From the NCBI RefSeq assembly GCF_030766935.1, contig NZ_JASERL010000008.1, positions 124,001 to 188,000 of the forward strand: a stretch of 64,000 bases of DNA, written 5' to 3'. This DNA is from Streptomyces sp. KL109B. GTDB lineage: Bacteria > Actinomycetota > Actinomycetes > Streptomycetales > Streptomycetaceae. The notes under the pieces are model-generated. The model did not search any database, had not been told where the DNA came from, and saw only the letters and a list, made by a program, of their open reading frames with translations. Positions 8,076-18,072 of this stretch are shown piece after piece. How positions within the stretch are numbered: the stretch's first letter is position 1; each line of letters starts with the position of its first letter. The position numbers and the translations under genes were made by a program.

Positions 8076-8657
8076 ATGGCTGGACACAAGGCACCCATCG
8101 CAGCTGCCGCACGCCGCCGTGCCGCCACCGGCCCTGCCCCCTCACCCACCGGCCCCGCGAGCGACGTCCACCCGGTGCTCCGCCGGGCCGGCGCCCCGCC
8201 CGCCGCACTCGACCTGCTCGCCCAGGCCCGCGCCGGACTCGACGAGGCGTCCGTGCTCGAGACGTCGAACGAGCGGTATGCCACGGCCCATCTCGCCGCG
8301 CTGCGCACCGCGGCCGCCGTGCTCGCGGCCCGCGGCAGGCCCGAGTCCACGCCCAAGCGCCGCGCCAAGATACGCAGCGCCTGGGAAGTGCTCCCCGAGA
8401 TAGCCCCCGAACTGACCGAGTGGAGCGCCCTGTTCGCCTCCGGCGCCACCAAGCGCGCCCGCGCGGAGGCGGGCATCCGCGACGCCGCCACCGTCCGCGA
8501 CGCCGACGACCTGCTGCGCGACGTGGCGATGTTCCTGCGCCTCGTCGAGCGCCTGCTCGTCCTCCAGCCGGTGCTGCCCCAGCCCCGGCAGGAGGACGAC
8601 GGGCGCGTGAGCGGGAGGGAGGTGCGGGACGCCAGGGAGGTGCAGGACGCGGGGTAG
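8076..8657 (+). CDS. HEPN-domain protein, SAV_6107 type
   Basis: A 193-residue soluble helical protein. After a disordered Ala/Pro-rich start it carries the HEPN-family segment with an R-x4-H motif (RYATAH, Arg67 to His72), the residues that form the RNase site in active HEPN proteins. Actinobacteria have a conserved lineage of these named after SAV_6107. The substrate is unknown and no nucleotidyltransferase partner of the MNT-HEPN toxin type is adjacent. The last residues REVRDA-REVQDA come from an 18-bp tandem duplication just before the stop. An ATG with AGGAGG upstream sets the start. Confidence 0.75.
   Translation: MAGHKAPIAAAARRRAATGPAPSPTGPASDVHPVLRRAGAPPAALDLLAQARAGLDEASVLETSNERYATAHLAALRTAAAVLAARGRPESTPKRRAKIRSAWEVLPEIAPELTEWSALFASGATKRARAEAGIRDAATVRDADDLLRDVAMFLRLVERLLVLQPVLPQPRQEDDGRVSGREVRDAREVQDAG
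8616..8651. repeat. 18-bp tandem duplication at the 3' end of the HEPN gene
   Basis: AGGGAGGTGCGGGACGCC (8616-8633) is followed directly by a copy with three differences (8634-8651). The period is a multiple of three and adds six residues to the protein just before the TAG at 8655. Confidence 0.85.
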
Positions 8658-8837
8658 CGCACGGGCCGGTGGCCGGGGGACGGGGGTACGGGGGTACGGG
8701 GGGGCGACGAGGTCGGTCGACGGCCGGGGCGGCGAGCACGGTTGGCGTGGGCGTCGGGCCGCGCCCATTAGGGTGGAGGCGCCCGAACCAGTACATGCTC
8801 CGCCGCCGGTCGGAGCCGCCCCGAGGAGTCACCTGCC

Positions 8838-9659
8838 GTGTCGGATCACCACCCGCGAACGACGTCACAGCGCTCCGACTCCTCGCGGCCCCGCGCCTCC
8901 CTCCGTACCGCCGTGGTCTGGGACGTCCTCAAGGACGCGCTCGACCGGCGGGCCAAGACGGCGGGCGGCGAGACCCACGGCGTCCACGGCGCCCTCGACG
9001 TACTCGACACCGGAGGCGGCAGCGGCAACTTCGCGGTGCCGGTCGCCCAGCTCGGCCACCGCGTCACCGTCGTCGACCCGAGCCCGAACGCGCTGTTCGC
9101 CCTGGAGCGCCGCGCCGCCGAGGCCGGCGTCGCCGACCGGGTGCGCGGCGTACAGGGCGACGTCTCCGGCCTCTTCGACGTCGTCGAGCGCGACGGCTAC
9201 GACGCGGTCCTGTGCCACGGCGTCCTCGAATACGTGGAGGAACCGGCCGAGGGCGTGCGCAACGTGGTGGGCGCGCTGCGCTCCGGCGGCGTGCTCAGCC
9301 TGCTCGCCGCGGGCCTCGGCGGCGCCGTCATCGCGCGCGCCCTCGCGGGGCACTTCAAGGAGGCCCGGCAGGCGCTCGACGACCCGGCGGGCCGCTGGGG
9401 CGAGGGCGACCCCGTGCCGCGCCGCTTCACCGCCGAGCAGCTCACCGACCTGCTCACCGGCGCCGGAGTCGACGTCGGCGCGGTGCACGGAGTGCGGGTC
9501 TTCGCGGACCTCGTACCCGGCGTCCTCGTGGACACCGAGCCGAGCGCTCTGCAGGAGCTGCTGAAGCTCGAGGCGGCCGCCGCGGAGCTGCCCGCGTTCC
9601 ACTCCGTGGCGACACAGCTGCACGTGCTGGGAGAGAAGCGAGTGGCCCCAGAGGCCTGA
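8838..9659 (+). CDS. class I SAM-dependent methyltransferase
   Basis: A 273-residue protein with methyltransferase motif I (VLDTGGGSGNFAVPVAQLG, residues about 56-75), the acidic ribose-binding residue in VTVVDPSPNAL, and a post-motif segment CHGVLEYVEEP. It belongs to the Methyltransf_11/CmoA-like group; the methyl acceptor is not predictable from sequence. The GTG start is chosen because CGAGGAG lies 10 bp upstream. It is conserved beside the division cluster in Streptomyces as I recall. An 18-bp perfect palindrome follows its stop. Confidence 0.85.
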   Translation: MSDHHPRTTSQRSDSSRPRASLRTAVVWDVLKDALDRRAKTAGGETHGVHGALDVLDTGGGSGNFAVPVAQLGHRVTVVDPSPNALFALERRAAEAGVADRVRGVQGDVSGLFDVVERDGYDAVLCHGVLEYVEEPAEGVRNVVGALRSGGVLSLLAAGLGGAVIARALAGHFKEARQALDDPAGRWGEGDPVPRRFTAEQLTDLLTGAGVDVGAVHGVRVFADLVPGVLVDTEPSALQELLKLEAAAAELPAFHSVATQLHVLGEKRVAPEA

Positions 9660-9673
9660 CTTCTGCCGCCCGC

Positions 9674-9691
9674 CGCCGCTGATCAGCGGCG
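9674..9691. repeat. 18-bp perfect palindrome after the methyltransferase stop
   Basis: CGCCGCTGATCAGCGGCG is fully self-complementary and starts 15 bp after the TGA at 9659. As RNA it would form a hairpin with almost no loop; as DNA it could be an operator. The rest of 9660-9933 (274 bp) shows a TATGAT box at 9743-9748 but no gene that I can support. Confidence 0.6.
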
Positions 9692-9933
9692 CAGCGGTGG
9701 ATGGAGTACGCCACAGGCCCCCCGATCGGGCCTTCGGAGCCGTATGATCTGAGGTGACCGTTCGGCACGACGGGTCGGCCGCTGGGGCATGGACGCCTGG
9801 TGGGTCGGAGCGCCGTGTCCCGGTCGGCAATGGCGAAGTTGGCGTAGAGGGGCGGGTTTCACGGGGGCGATTCCCTGCCTATCCTGAAGGGGACCCCCGG
9901 TCGCCCCGGCGACTGCACGATGAGGAGGACTCC

Positions 9934-10344
9934 GTGCCGCTCTCGGAGCACGAGCAGCGCATGCTCGAGCAGATGGAGCGAGCGCTGTACGCCGAAGATC
10001 CCAAGTTCGCGACAGCGCTTGAGGGAAGCGGGCTGCGTACATACACCCGACGTCGGGTCTACCAGGCAGTTGTGGGCTTCCTGGTGGGTATCGCGCTCCT
10101 CATGGCAGGAATGGTCGCGCAGCAGATCTGGATCAGCGTGGTGGGATTCCTCGTCATGCTGGGCTGTGCGGTGCTCGCCGTCACCGGCTGGCGCAAGGCC
10201 CCCAAGCCGGGGGAGCAGCCGGCCGCCGGAACCGTGCCGGGTGGCGCGCCGACGGCGAAACGGCAGGGCAAACAGAAGCGCTCGATGATGGACCGCATCG
10301 AGCAGCGCTGGCAGCGCCGCCGGGACGAGCAGGGCGGCCGCTGA
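9934..10344 (+). CDS. sepX: DUF3040 membrane protein, probably division protein SepX
   Basis: A 136-residue protein starting PLSEHEQRMLEQMERALYAEDP, the DUF3040 signature, followed by two transmembrane helices (about residues 43-63 and 67-87) and a basic C-terminal tail. Only actinobacteria have this family. The position, a few genes upstream of rsmH, matches S. coelicolor SCO2097, which I believe is the homologue of SepX, a DivIVA-interacting membrane protein needed for division septa; I am moderately sure of that link. The GTG start follows a GAGGAGG ribosome binding site; longer upstream frames have no such site. Confidence 0.75.
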   Translation: MPLSEHEQRMLEQMERALYAEDPKFATALEGSGLRTYTRRRVYQAVVGFLVGIALLMAGMVAQQIWISVVGFLVMLGCAVLAVTGWRKAPKPGEQPAAGTVPGGAPTAKRQGKQKRSMMDRIEQRWQRRRDEQGGR

Positions 10345-10400
10345 GCAGCAGGCGTCCGACCAAGTTGCCGCCCGCGCCGACCCCGCCAACAGGCATGACC

Positions 10401-10431
10401 AAAGGGTGACCGCCTCGTGCGGTCACCCTTT
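10401..10431. terminator. bidirectional terminator hairpin
   Basis: AAAGGGTGACCGC (10401-10413) and GCGGTCACCCTTT (10419-10431) form a 13-bp perfect stem with a 5-base loop and A/T ends on both sides. It separates the rightward DUF3040 gene from the leftward transglutaminase operon that ends at 10464. Confidence 0.85.
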
Positions 10432-10463
10432 GTGCGTAACGTGCCCAACCGGCTCCGGCGGCC

Positions 10464-12872
10464 TCAGCCCTCCTGCCGGTTCGGCCGTGCCTGCCGGCCG
10501 AACCGCTCCCGCAGCCCCTGTGCGATCGCCTCCCGGCGGCGCCCCGCCGCCCAGGCCACCCGGACGGCCGAGCGGGGCGCGAACGTCGCCCGAAGCCGCG
10601 TCGACCGGCTCGACTTGGCGTGCAGACCGTCGTACAGGCGCCGTACGTCCTCGCCCAGACCCGAGGCCGGCCGGGGGCGCGGCGCGTACAGGACCTGCTC
10701 CACCGCCGCGGCCACCCGGTGCACGCTGTCGGCGGCGTCCGGGTCGAGTTCGCCGATCCGCGCGATGCGGGCCGCCGCCTTCCGCGGGGTCTGCGAGTCG
10801 TCCGGCGCGATGCCGTGGTCCCACGCCGTGTCCGTGACCTCGCGCCAGGCGGCCAGGGTGTGCGCGGCGGGGTCGGCGTCCCTGCCGCGGCCCGCCGAGC
10901 CGAGCCGCAGCGCCCGCAGCCGCCTGCGCCACAGCATCGGCAGCAGCGGCACCCCGACGACCAGCAGGGCGATCACGGAGACCAGGGCGATCGTGCCGTA
11001 CGGCGGCCCGTCGTCCGGTGTGCCGCCCACGACCGCCGGTGCGGCGTCGCCGCAGGAGCCGTCCTTGCGCTGGGCCAGCGAGCAGCTCTGCGACGCCGAG
11101 GGCGCAGGGGCCGAGGGCGCGGCGGAGGCGGACTCGCTGGGCGCCGTCGGGTTGCTTGAGCTGCCGTCGGGGCTGTTGTCGACCGTGTAGTCCGGGGCCG
11201 TGCCACGGGTCGGCGTGGGCTCGAAGCGGGTCCAGCCGACGCCCTCGAAGTACAGCTCGGGCCACGCGTGCGCGTCCCGCAGGCCCACCGAGTACGCCCC
11301 CTTGCCCGCGGGCACGCCCGGGGTGAAGCCGACCGCGACGCGGGCCGGAATGCCGAGCGTGCGCGCCATCGCCGCCATCGAGAAGGAGAAGTGGACGCAG
11401 AAGCCCTCCTTCTGCTTCAGGAACCGCGCGATGGCCGAGGAACCGCTGCCCGCCCGCACCTCCGTGTTGTACGTGAAGCCGCCGCTGACCGCGAAGTAGT
11501 CCTGCAGCTTCACCGCGCGCTCGTAGTTGTTCGACGCGCCCGCCGTCACCTTCAGCGCGGTCCGCTGCACCACGTCAGGCAGCGAAGGGGGAACCTTCGT
11601 GAACTCGCGCTGTACGTTGCTCGGCGGCGTTCCCGCCGCGGCGAGCTGCTGCGGTGTCGGCCGTACGACCAGGCTGTCGACGGTGTACGTCTGCCCGCGC
11701 GTGGTCTGCCCGTGATCGCCCACCAGGGTCCGGCCGACCTGCTCGAACCGCCAGCGCCCGTCGATCCCCACCTTCGTCGCCGGATAGGGCATCGGCAGCC
11801 AGTCCTGCGCGTACCAGTCGGCCGCCGAGATGGTCGTACGCACCTGGGTCCTGCGGACGTCGGCGCCCAGGCCGGGCGGGTCCGGCAGGGTGGAGGGCAC
11901 ATCGCCGATGCTGCGCACCGAGGGGCGCCAGGTCGTGCCGTCGAACTCGTCGAGCGACACGATCCGCAGATACATGTCGGTCGTCTGGCTCGCGTTCGTC
12001 CGGTACGTCATCACCTCCCGGTCCTCCGGCTGGTTCAGGCTGTTCTGCAGCGAGACCAGCGGGTTGACCGCGGAGATCGTGCCGCCGCCCCCGCTGCCGC
12101 CGCCCACGCCGCGGCCGGACGGGCCGAAGAGCCCGCTGTCCAGGGCGGGCAGGGCGAGCGGCACCACCAGGGCGAGCCCCAGGGCGACCGCCCCGATGCG
12201 GCGCCCGGTGCGGACCGGGGCGAGGGCGCCGCGCCCGCCGCCTTGTACGGGCATCGCGCCACCGGATGCCCGCCCGGGACCACCGAACACCTGGCCCCAC
12301 TGGGAGAGCCGGTCGCGGCTCTCGGCGAGCAGCAGCAGAAGGTAGCCGCCGGCCGCGAGCAGGAACCACAGCCAGTCGGCGCCGCCTTCGGAGAGCCCCG
12401 CGGCGACCGAGTACAGGGCGAGCAGCGGGAGCCCGGCGGGGGCAGCGCTGCGGAACGTCACCGCGAGGGCGTCCACCAGCAGCCCGATCACCAGCGTGCC
12501 GCCCACCAGCATCAGGCGGATGCCGTCGGACAGCGGCGCCGGTATGGCGTACTGGCCGACGTCCTCGCCACCCGCCTCGAGGAGCAGGCCGAAGTGCCGG
12601 AAGGCGTCAGGACCCGGCAGGATCGCGGCGATCGCCTGCTCGTGGGCGAAGACGAGGGTGAGCAGCAGCAGCGACACCAGGGCCTGCGCCGCCACCGTCA
12701 GCGGGCGGGCGAGCGGCACCCGGCGGGCGAGCGCGCCGACTGCCGCCTGGATCACCAGGAGGAACGCGGCCTGCATCACCCACGTGGACCGGTCGACCAG
12801 CGGCAGCAGCGCACAGGAGGCCAGGAACGTGGCCAACGTGGCGCAGATCGACAGCCGGGAACCGCCGCTCAT
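10464..12872 (-). CDS. TgpA-type transmembrane transglutaminase-like protein
   Basis: An 802-residue protein: six to seven N-terminal membrane helices (to about residue 220), a periplasmic transglutaminase-core domain, one more helix near residue 690 and a cytoplasmic C-terminal DUF4129-like tail. The catalytic Cys is in KEGFCVHFSFSMAAMARTLG and the His in LRDAHAWPELYFEG, the usual cysteine-protease-like pair. It is the third gene of a moxR-DUF58-tgpA operon, a conserved trio whose physiological substrate is not known. Its ATG overlaps the TGA of the DUF58 gene by four bases, indicating translational coupling. Confidence 0.88.
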   Translation of the reverse strand: MSGGSRLSICATLATFLASCALLPLVDRSTWVMQAAFLLVIQAAVGALARRVPLARPLTVAAQALVSLLLLTLVFAHEQAIAAILPGPDAFRHFGLLLEAGGEDVGQYAIPAPLSDGIRLMLVGGTLVIGLLVDALAVTFRSAAPAGLPLLALYSVAAGLSEGGADWLWFLLAAGGYLLLLLAESRDRLSQWGQVFGGPGRASGGAMPVQGGGRGALAPVRTGRRIGAVALGLALVVPLALPALDSGLFGPSGRGVGGGSGGGGTISAVNPLVSLQNSLNQPEDREVMTYRTNASQTTDMYLRIVSLDEFDGTTWRPSVRSIGDVPSTLPDPPGLGADVRRTQVRTTISAADWYAQDWLPMPYPATKVGIDGRWRFEQVGRTLVGDHGQTTRGQTYTVDSLVVRPTPQQLAAAGTPPSNVQREFTKVPPSLPDVVQRTALKVTAGASNNYERAVKLQDYFAVSGGFTYNTEVRAGSGSSAIARFLKQKEGFCVHFSFSMAAMARTLGIPARVAVGFTPGVPAGKGAYSVGLRDAHAWPELYFEGVGWTRFEPTPTRGTAPDYTVDNSPDGSSSNPTAPSESASAAPSAPAPSASQSCSLAQRKDGSCGDAAPAVVGGTPDDGPPYGTIALVSVIALLVVGVPLLPMLWRRRLRALRLGSAGRGRDADPAAHTLAAWREVTDTAWDHGIAPDDSQTPRKAAARIARIGELDPDAADSVHRVAAAVEQVLYAPRPRPASGLGEDVRRLYDGLHAKSSRSTRLRATFAPRSAVRVAWAAGRRREAIAQGLRERFGRQARPNRQEG

Positions 12873-14337
12873 GACCAACCCCCTGAAGTGTGCGGGGCCT
12901 GCGCGGGATGCGCGGGCTGGGCGGCACCGCCCGGCGCGGCGAGCCCCGTGCGCTCCCGGTCCGCCCGCCGCCACAGCTCCTCCAGGGACGCGCCGTGCGG
13001 CACCGCCACCGCGGTCCACCCGGCCTCCTGGAGCATGCGCAGACGCTCGGCGCAGCGCTCCGAGACCGGCGCGCCGGGGCCCTGGGTCCAGGAGCCGCTG
13101 TCCAGCAGGAAGGCGAGCCCGCCACCGCTGCGGCGGCGCATCTTGGCGACGACGGAGGCCTGCTCCTCGTCCAGGTCGCCGAGGAAGGCGACCAGGAGGC
13201 CCTCGTTTCCGCCGCGCAGCACGTCGTACGCGGAGGAGAGCGCGGAGCTGTCGGAGTGGTCGACGACGGCGAGCGTGTCCATCATCAGGCCCGCCGCGTC
13301 CGCCGACTCCTGGCTGGCGCCCGCGAAGCCGTCGGTGCCCTCGCCGGGTACCGCGTTGCCCGTGTCCGTCAACAGCCGGACGGAGAAGCCCCGTTCGAGC
13401 ATGTGCACCAGGACGGAGGCCACGGCGGACACCGCCCATTCGAAGGCCGAGTCGGGGCCCGCGCCCTGGTAGGCGGGCCCGCGGGTGTCCAGCAGGACGG
13501 TGCAGCGGGAGCGCTGCGGCTGCTCCTCGCGGCGCACCATCAACTCGCCGTAGCGCGCGGTGGAGCGCCAGTGCACGCGGCGCAGATCGTCCCCGTACCG
13601 GTAGCCGCGCGGTATCACGTCGTCCTCGCCGGCCAGGGCGAGCGAGCGCTGCCGCCCGTCCCCGTACCCCTTGGCCTCACCCGTGAGCCGCACCGGCGGC
13701 AGCGCCGTCACGCGCGGGATCACCGTCAGGCTGTCGTACGTCGAGAAGGACCGGGTCAGCTCGCACATGCCGAAGGGGTCCGTGAGGCGCAGTTGCAGCG
13801 GGCCCAGCGGATAGCGGCCCCGCAGGTCGGAGCGGACCCGGTAGGACACCTCGCGGCGGCCGCCCGCCTCGACCCGGTCGAGCACGAACCGGGGCCGCGG
13901 CCCGAGCACGTACGGCACCCGGTCCTGGAGCATCAACAGGCCGGTCGGCAGCCGGGAGATGTTGTCCATGCGCAGGTGCACGCGCGCCTCGGAACCCGCG
14001 GGTACGCGCGCGGGGGAGAGCCTTCGGCTGCCCGCGACGCGGTAGCGGGTGCGGTACAGGACGCCCGCGCACACCAGCGGCAGCACCGCGAGCAGCAGGC
14101 CCACCCGGAGCAGATCGCTCTGCCCCAGGACGTACGCGCAGATGCCCGCCGCGATGCCGGCGGCCAGGAACGAGCGGCCCCGTGTGGTGAGTCCGGCGAG
14201 GGCGGTGCGCAGCCCGCTCCTGTCGCCGGTGTTCTTGCCCGCGCCGCCCCCCGGAAGCCCCGGATCCGGCGCGTACGGCCCCGCGTATCCCCCCACATGT
14301 GCCCCCACACGTCCCCCAGGCTGTCCCCCCGCCGTCA

Positions 14338-14338
<1 letters not shown>
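12869..14338 (-). CDS. DUF58-domain membrane protein
   Basis: A 489-residue protein with two adjacent membrane helices (about residues 50-95) and a C-terminal DUF58 region, recognisable by YGDDLRRVHWRSTARYGELM and the von Willebrand-like strand TVLLDTRGP. It typically works with a MoxR ATPase, encoded immediately upstream. Start choice: an ATG at 14338 that shares its first base with the TGA of moxR, or a GTG one codon earlier; the ATG is given. Function beyond the trio is unknown. Confidence 0.85.
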
Positions 14339-15381
<1,043 letters not shown>

Positions 15382-15551
15382 CCGGCCCTCCTCGGCCCGT
15401 ACTTTCCGGGCCGACGCGCCACGACACGAACCGGCCCACCCCGATACACGGACATCGCGCACGAGATGTTCGCCGCTCGTGCGGATGTCACACACGCATT
15501 CTTGTTGGCGTTACCGGTTCGTGTCACTCGCCTGTGGACAACTGGCCACGT

Positions 15552-16106
15552 TCAGTTGGGCTGGACCTCGCGCAGCAGACCCGTCTTCACGTCGAAGACA
15601 AAGCCGCGTACGTCGTCGGTGTGCAGCAGGAACGGGGAGGTGCGCACCTTCTGGATGGACTGGCGCACGTCCTGCTCGACGTCGCGGAAGCCCTCCACCG
15701 CCCAGGTGGGGCGCTGGCCGACCTCGAGCTCCAGGTCGGTGCGGAAATCGTCGGACAGGCCCTCCAGGCCGCAGTTGCTGTGGTGGATGAGGACCACGCT
15801 GCGGGTGCCGAGGGCGCGCTGGCTGATGGTGAGGGAGCGGATCACGTCGTCGGTGACGACGCCGCCCGCGTTGCGGATGGTGTGGCAGTCGCCGAGTTCG
15901 AGGCCGAGGGCGGCGTGCAGGTCGAGACGGGCGTCCATACAGGCGACGACCGCGACGTGCAGCACGGGGCGCGCGTCCATGCCGGGGTCGGTGAACGCGG
16001 CGGCGTACCGCTCGTTCGCGTCGACGAGGCGGTCGGTGACGGAGCCGTCGGCCGGTATGGCGCCTTCGGAGGGGGCTCCAGAGGGGAGGTGAGCAGAAGT
16101 CGTCAT
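15552..16106 (-). CDS. beta-carbonic anhydrase
   Basis: A 184-residue enzyme interconverting CO2 and bicarbonate. The zinc ligands are visible in VACMDARLD (Cys, Asp-Arg pair) and in HHSNCG (His and second Cys); TIRNAGG is also characteristic. The ATG at 16106 is one of two in-frame ATGs (the other is at 16112) without a clear ribosome binding site. It is divergent from rsmH, and the 370 bp between carry the dcw promoter. Confidence 0.9.
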   Translation of the reverse strand: MTTSAHLPSGAPSEGAIPADGSVTDRLVDANERYAAAFTDPGMDARPVLHVAVVACMDARLDLHAALGLELGDCHTIRNAGGVVTDDVIRSLTISQRALGTRSVVLIHHSNCGLEGLSDDFRTDLELEVGQRPTWAVEGFRDVEQDVRQSIQKVRTSPFLLHTDDVRGFVFDVKTGLLREVQPN

Positions 16107-16221
16107 ACCCATGACGGTAGCCGTCACCCCTGGTCCGGGCCTGTCGTGAGAGCGGACAAAGAACATCAACAAGCCTTGTTGTGAGCGAACCCACATGGCT
16201 CGCGACGCGCAGGCCGCGTGA

Positions 16222-16249
16222 TTGACCGCGGAGCACCGTGGACTAAAGT
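16222..16249 (+). promoter_or_regulatory. probable vegetative promoter of the dcw cluster
   Basis: TTGACC (16222-16227) and TAAAGT (16244-16249) are 16 bp apart, close to the major sigma-70-type consensus. Transcription would start near 16256, giving a leader of about 220 nt before rsmH. No mraZ gene precedes rsmH here. Confidence 0.55.
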
Positions 16250-16476
16250 GACGCCGACCCCAGATATCCATGCAACACGGAGATTCCGGCACCGCCACCG
16301 AGGCGCCCGCCGGAGCGCTCCCCGCGTGCGCGGCGCGTACGTACGGCTCGGCCTCCTCCCGCTCCGGTCGGCCGGCGTCACTTCCCCGGCGCCGACGGAC
16401 CACCTTCCCCTTCACGAGCGGGCGGGGACCCGGCAGTGCGTACGTCTCGTCGGCACGCCGGACCTGAGAGGGCCTC

Positions 16477-17436
16477 TTGAGCCAGCAGCGACACGTCCCC
16501 GTCATGCTCCAGCGCTGCTTGGACATGCTGGCACCCGCCCTGGCGCAGCCGGGCGCGGTCGTCGTCGACTGCACGCTCGGCCTCGGCGGGCACAGCGAGG
16601 CGCTGCTCGCCACGTTCCCGTCCTGCCGCCTCGTCGCGCTCGACCGCGACAAGGAGGCGCTGCGGCTGTCCGGGGAGCGCCTCGCGCCCTTCGGCGACCG
16701 GGCCACCCTCGTGCACGCCGTCTACGACGAACTGCCCGAGGTCCTCGACCGCTTGGGCATCCCGAAGGTGCAGGGCGTCCTGTTCGACCTCGGCGTCTCC
16801 TCCATGCAGCTCGACGAGGCCGACCGCGGCTTCGCGTACGCGCAGGACGCGCCGCTCGACATGCGCATGGACCAGACGACCGGGGCGAGCGCCGCCGAGG
16901 TCCTCAATACGTACCCGCCCGGTGAACTGGTGCGGATCCTGCGCCAGTACGGCGAGGAGAAGCAGGCCAAGCGCATTGTTTCGGCCATTGTGCGCGAGCG
17001 CGAGAAGGAGCCGTTCAGCAACAGCGCCCGGCTCGTCGAGCTGATCCGTGACTCGCTGCCGCAGGCCGCCAAGCGCACCGGAGGCAACCCCGCCAAGCGC
17101 ACCTTCCAGGCCCTGCGCATCGAGGTCAACGGCGAGCTGAGCGTGCTTGAGCGGGCCATCCCGGGGGCCGTGAAGTCGCTCGCGGTCGGCGGCCGGATCG
17201 CCGTCCTTTCGTACCACTCGCTCGAAGACCGGCTGGTCAAGCAGGTGTTCGCGGCCGGAGCCAGCAACACGGCGCCGCCCGGCCTGCCGGTCGTCCCCGA
17301 GCAGTTCCAGCCCCGCCTCAAGCTGCTGACGCGCGGCGCCGAACTCCCCACGGAGGAAGAGGTCGCCGAGAACCGCCGGGCCGCCCCGGCACGGCTGCGG
17401 GGTGCGCAGCGCATCCGTGAGGATGTCGAAGGGTGA
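16477..17436 (+). CDS. rsmH: 16S rRNA (cytosine-1402-N4)-methyltransferase
   Basis: A 319-residue enzyme that methylates C1402 of 16S rRNA; it is traditionally the first gene of the dcw cluster (mraW). Family motifs: HVPVMLQRCLDML, DCTLGLGGHSEALL (SAM-binding), GVLFDLGVSSMQLDEADRGF and the SYHSLEDR motif near residue 247. The start is a TTG at 16477: an in-frame TGA at 16465 rules out anything upstream, and GAGAGG provides a ribosome binding site. The stop lies inside a 17-bp duplication shared with the ftsL leader. Confidence 0.95.
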   Translation: MSQQRHVPVMLQRCLDMLAPALAQPGAVVVDCTLGLGGHSEALLATFPSCRLVALDRDKEALRLSGERLAPFGDRATLVHAVYDELPEVLDRLGIPKVQGVLFDLGVSSMQLDEADRGFAYAQDAPLDMRMDQTTGASAAEVLNTYPPGELVRILRQYGEEKQAKRIVSAIVREREKEPFSNSARLVELIRDSLPQAAKRTGGNPAKRTFQALRIEVNGELSVLERAIPGAVKSLAVGGRIAVLSYHSLEDRLVKQVFAAGASNTAPPGLPVVPEQFQPRLKLLTRGAELPTEEEVAENRRAAPARLRGAQRIREDVEG

Positions 17437-17462
17437 GGACCGAGTAAGGGTGAGGGCCGAGT
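17429..17462. repeat. 17-bp tandem duplication across the rsmH stop
   Basis: AAGGGTGAGGACCGAGT (17429-17445) is repeated at 17446-17462 with one difference. The rsmH TGA (17434-17436) is in the first copy; the second contains the corresponding out-of-frame TGA. It lies in the 53 bp before ftsL. Confidence 0.9.
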
Positions 17463-17489
17463 GACGTACGCGCGCGTGGAGGGGTGGTC

Positions 17490-18068
17490 GTGAGCGCAAG
17501 CAGTGGCTCGAAAGGTGCGGTACGCGGCAGGGCGGCCCGCCTCGCGCGGTTCCTTCCGCTCGGCCCGTCCGGCGGCACACAGGCCGCGCGCACCCCGTTC
17601 GTCCTGCTCGTCGTGCTGCTCCTCGGCGGCGGGCTGATCACGCTGCTGATGCTGAACTCCTCGCTCAACGAAGGGTCGTTCCAGGTCACCAAGTTGAAGA
17701 AGCAGACCACCGAGCTCACCGACGACGAGCAGCAGCTCCAGCGCGAGGTCGACGCCTACTCGGCGCCCGACGCCCTGCTGCGCCGCGCCCGCGGCCTCGG
17801 CATGGTGCCCGGCGGCGACCCGGCGTTCCTCGACCCGAACGGCACCGTGAAGGGCAGGCCGAGCCCGGCCGCCGCGCCACCGGCCCCGCCGCCCGCGGAG
17901 CCGACGGAATCGCCGGACGTTGTACGTAAAACCCCGGGAGCGAGCGCGTCGCCGTCCGGTTCCGGGAGCCCGTCTCCGTCCGCCGGTACGTCCTCCTCCG
18001 CCAAGCCGTCCGACTCCGCGAGTCCGAACTCCACCGTGAAGCCCTCCCCTTCGAGCTCCGGCAGGTGA
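17490..18068 (+). CDS. ftsL: cell division protein FtsL
   Basis: A 192-residue bitopic membrane protein: basic cytoplasmic N-terminus, one transmembrane helix (about residues 37-57, TPFVLLVVLLLGGGLITLLM), a short extracytoplasmic coiled coil (residues 60-90, VTKLKKQTTELTDDEQQLQ) and a long Ser/Pro-rich tail. FtsL with FtsB and FtsQ recruits and activates FtsW-FtsI at the septum. The GTG at 17490 is preferred because GGAGGGG is 5-6 bases upstream; a GTG two codons earlier overlaps that site. FtsI follows after 4 bp. Confidence 0.88.
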   Translation: MSASSGSKGAVRGRAARLARFLPLGPSGGTQAARTPFVLLVVLLLGGGLITLLMLNSSLNEGSFQVTKLKKQTTELTDDEQQLQREVDAYSAPDALLRRARGLGMVPGGDPAFLDPNGTVKGRPSPAAAPPAPPPAEPTESPDVVRKTPGASASPSGSGSPSPSAGTSSSAKPSDSASPNSTVKPSPSSSGR

Positions 18069-18072
18069 CGCC

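Noticed and set aside
8673..8705. TACGGGGG repeats after the HEPN gene as another stop-anchored array
   Set aside because: A G-rich low-complexity tract about 15 bp past the stop with unclear unit boundaries; not counted among the nine loci.
11575..12369. Long open frames on both strands across most genes
   Set aside because: Typical shadow frames of very high-G+C DNA: Arg/Pro/Gly-rich translations, no motifs, and coextensive with real genes on the other frame.
15382..15495. 38-codon upstream extension of the moxR gene
   Set aside because: No ribosome binding site and atypical composition; the GTG at 15381 has GGAGGG upstream and begins the conserved region.
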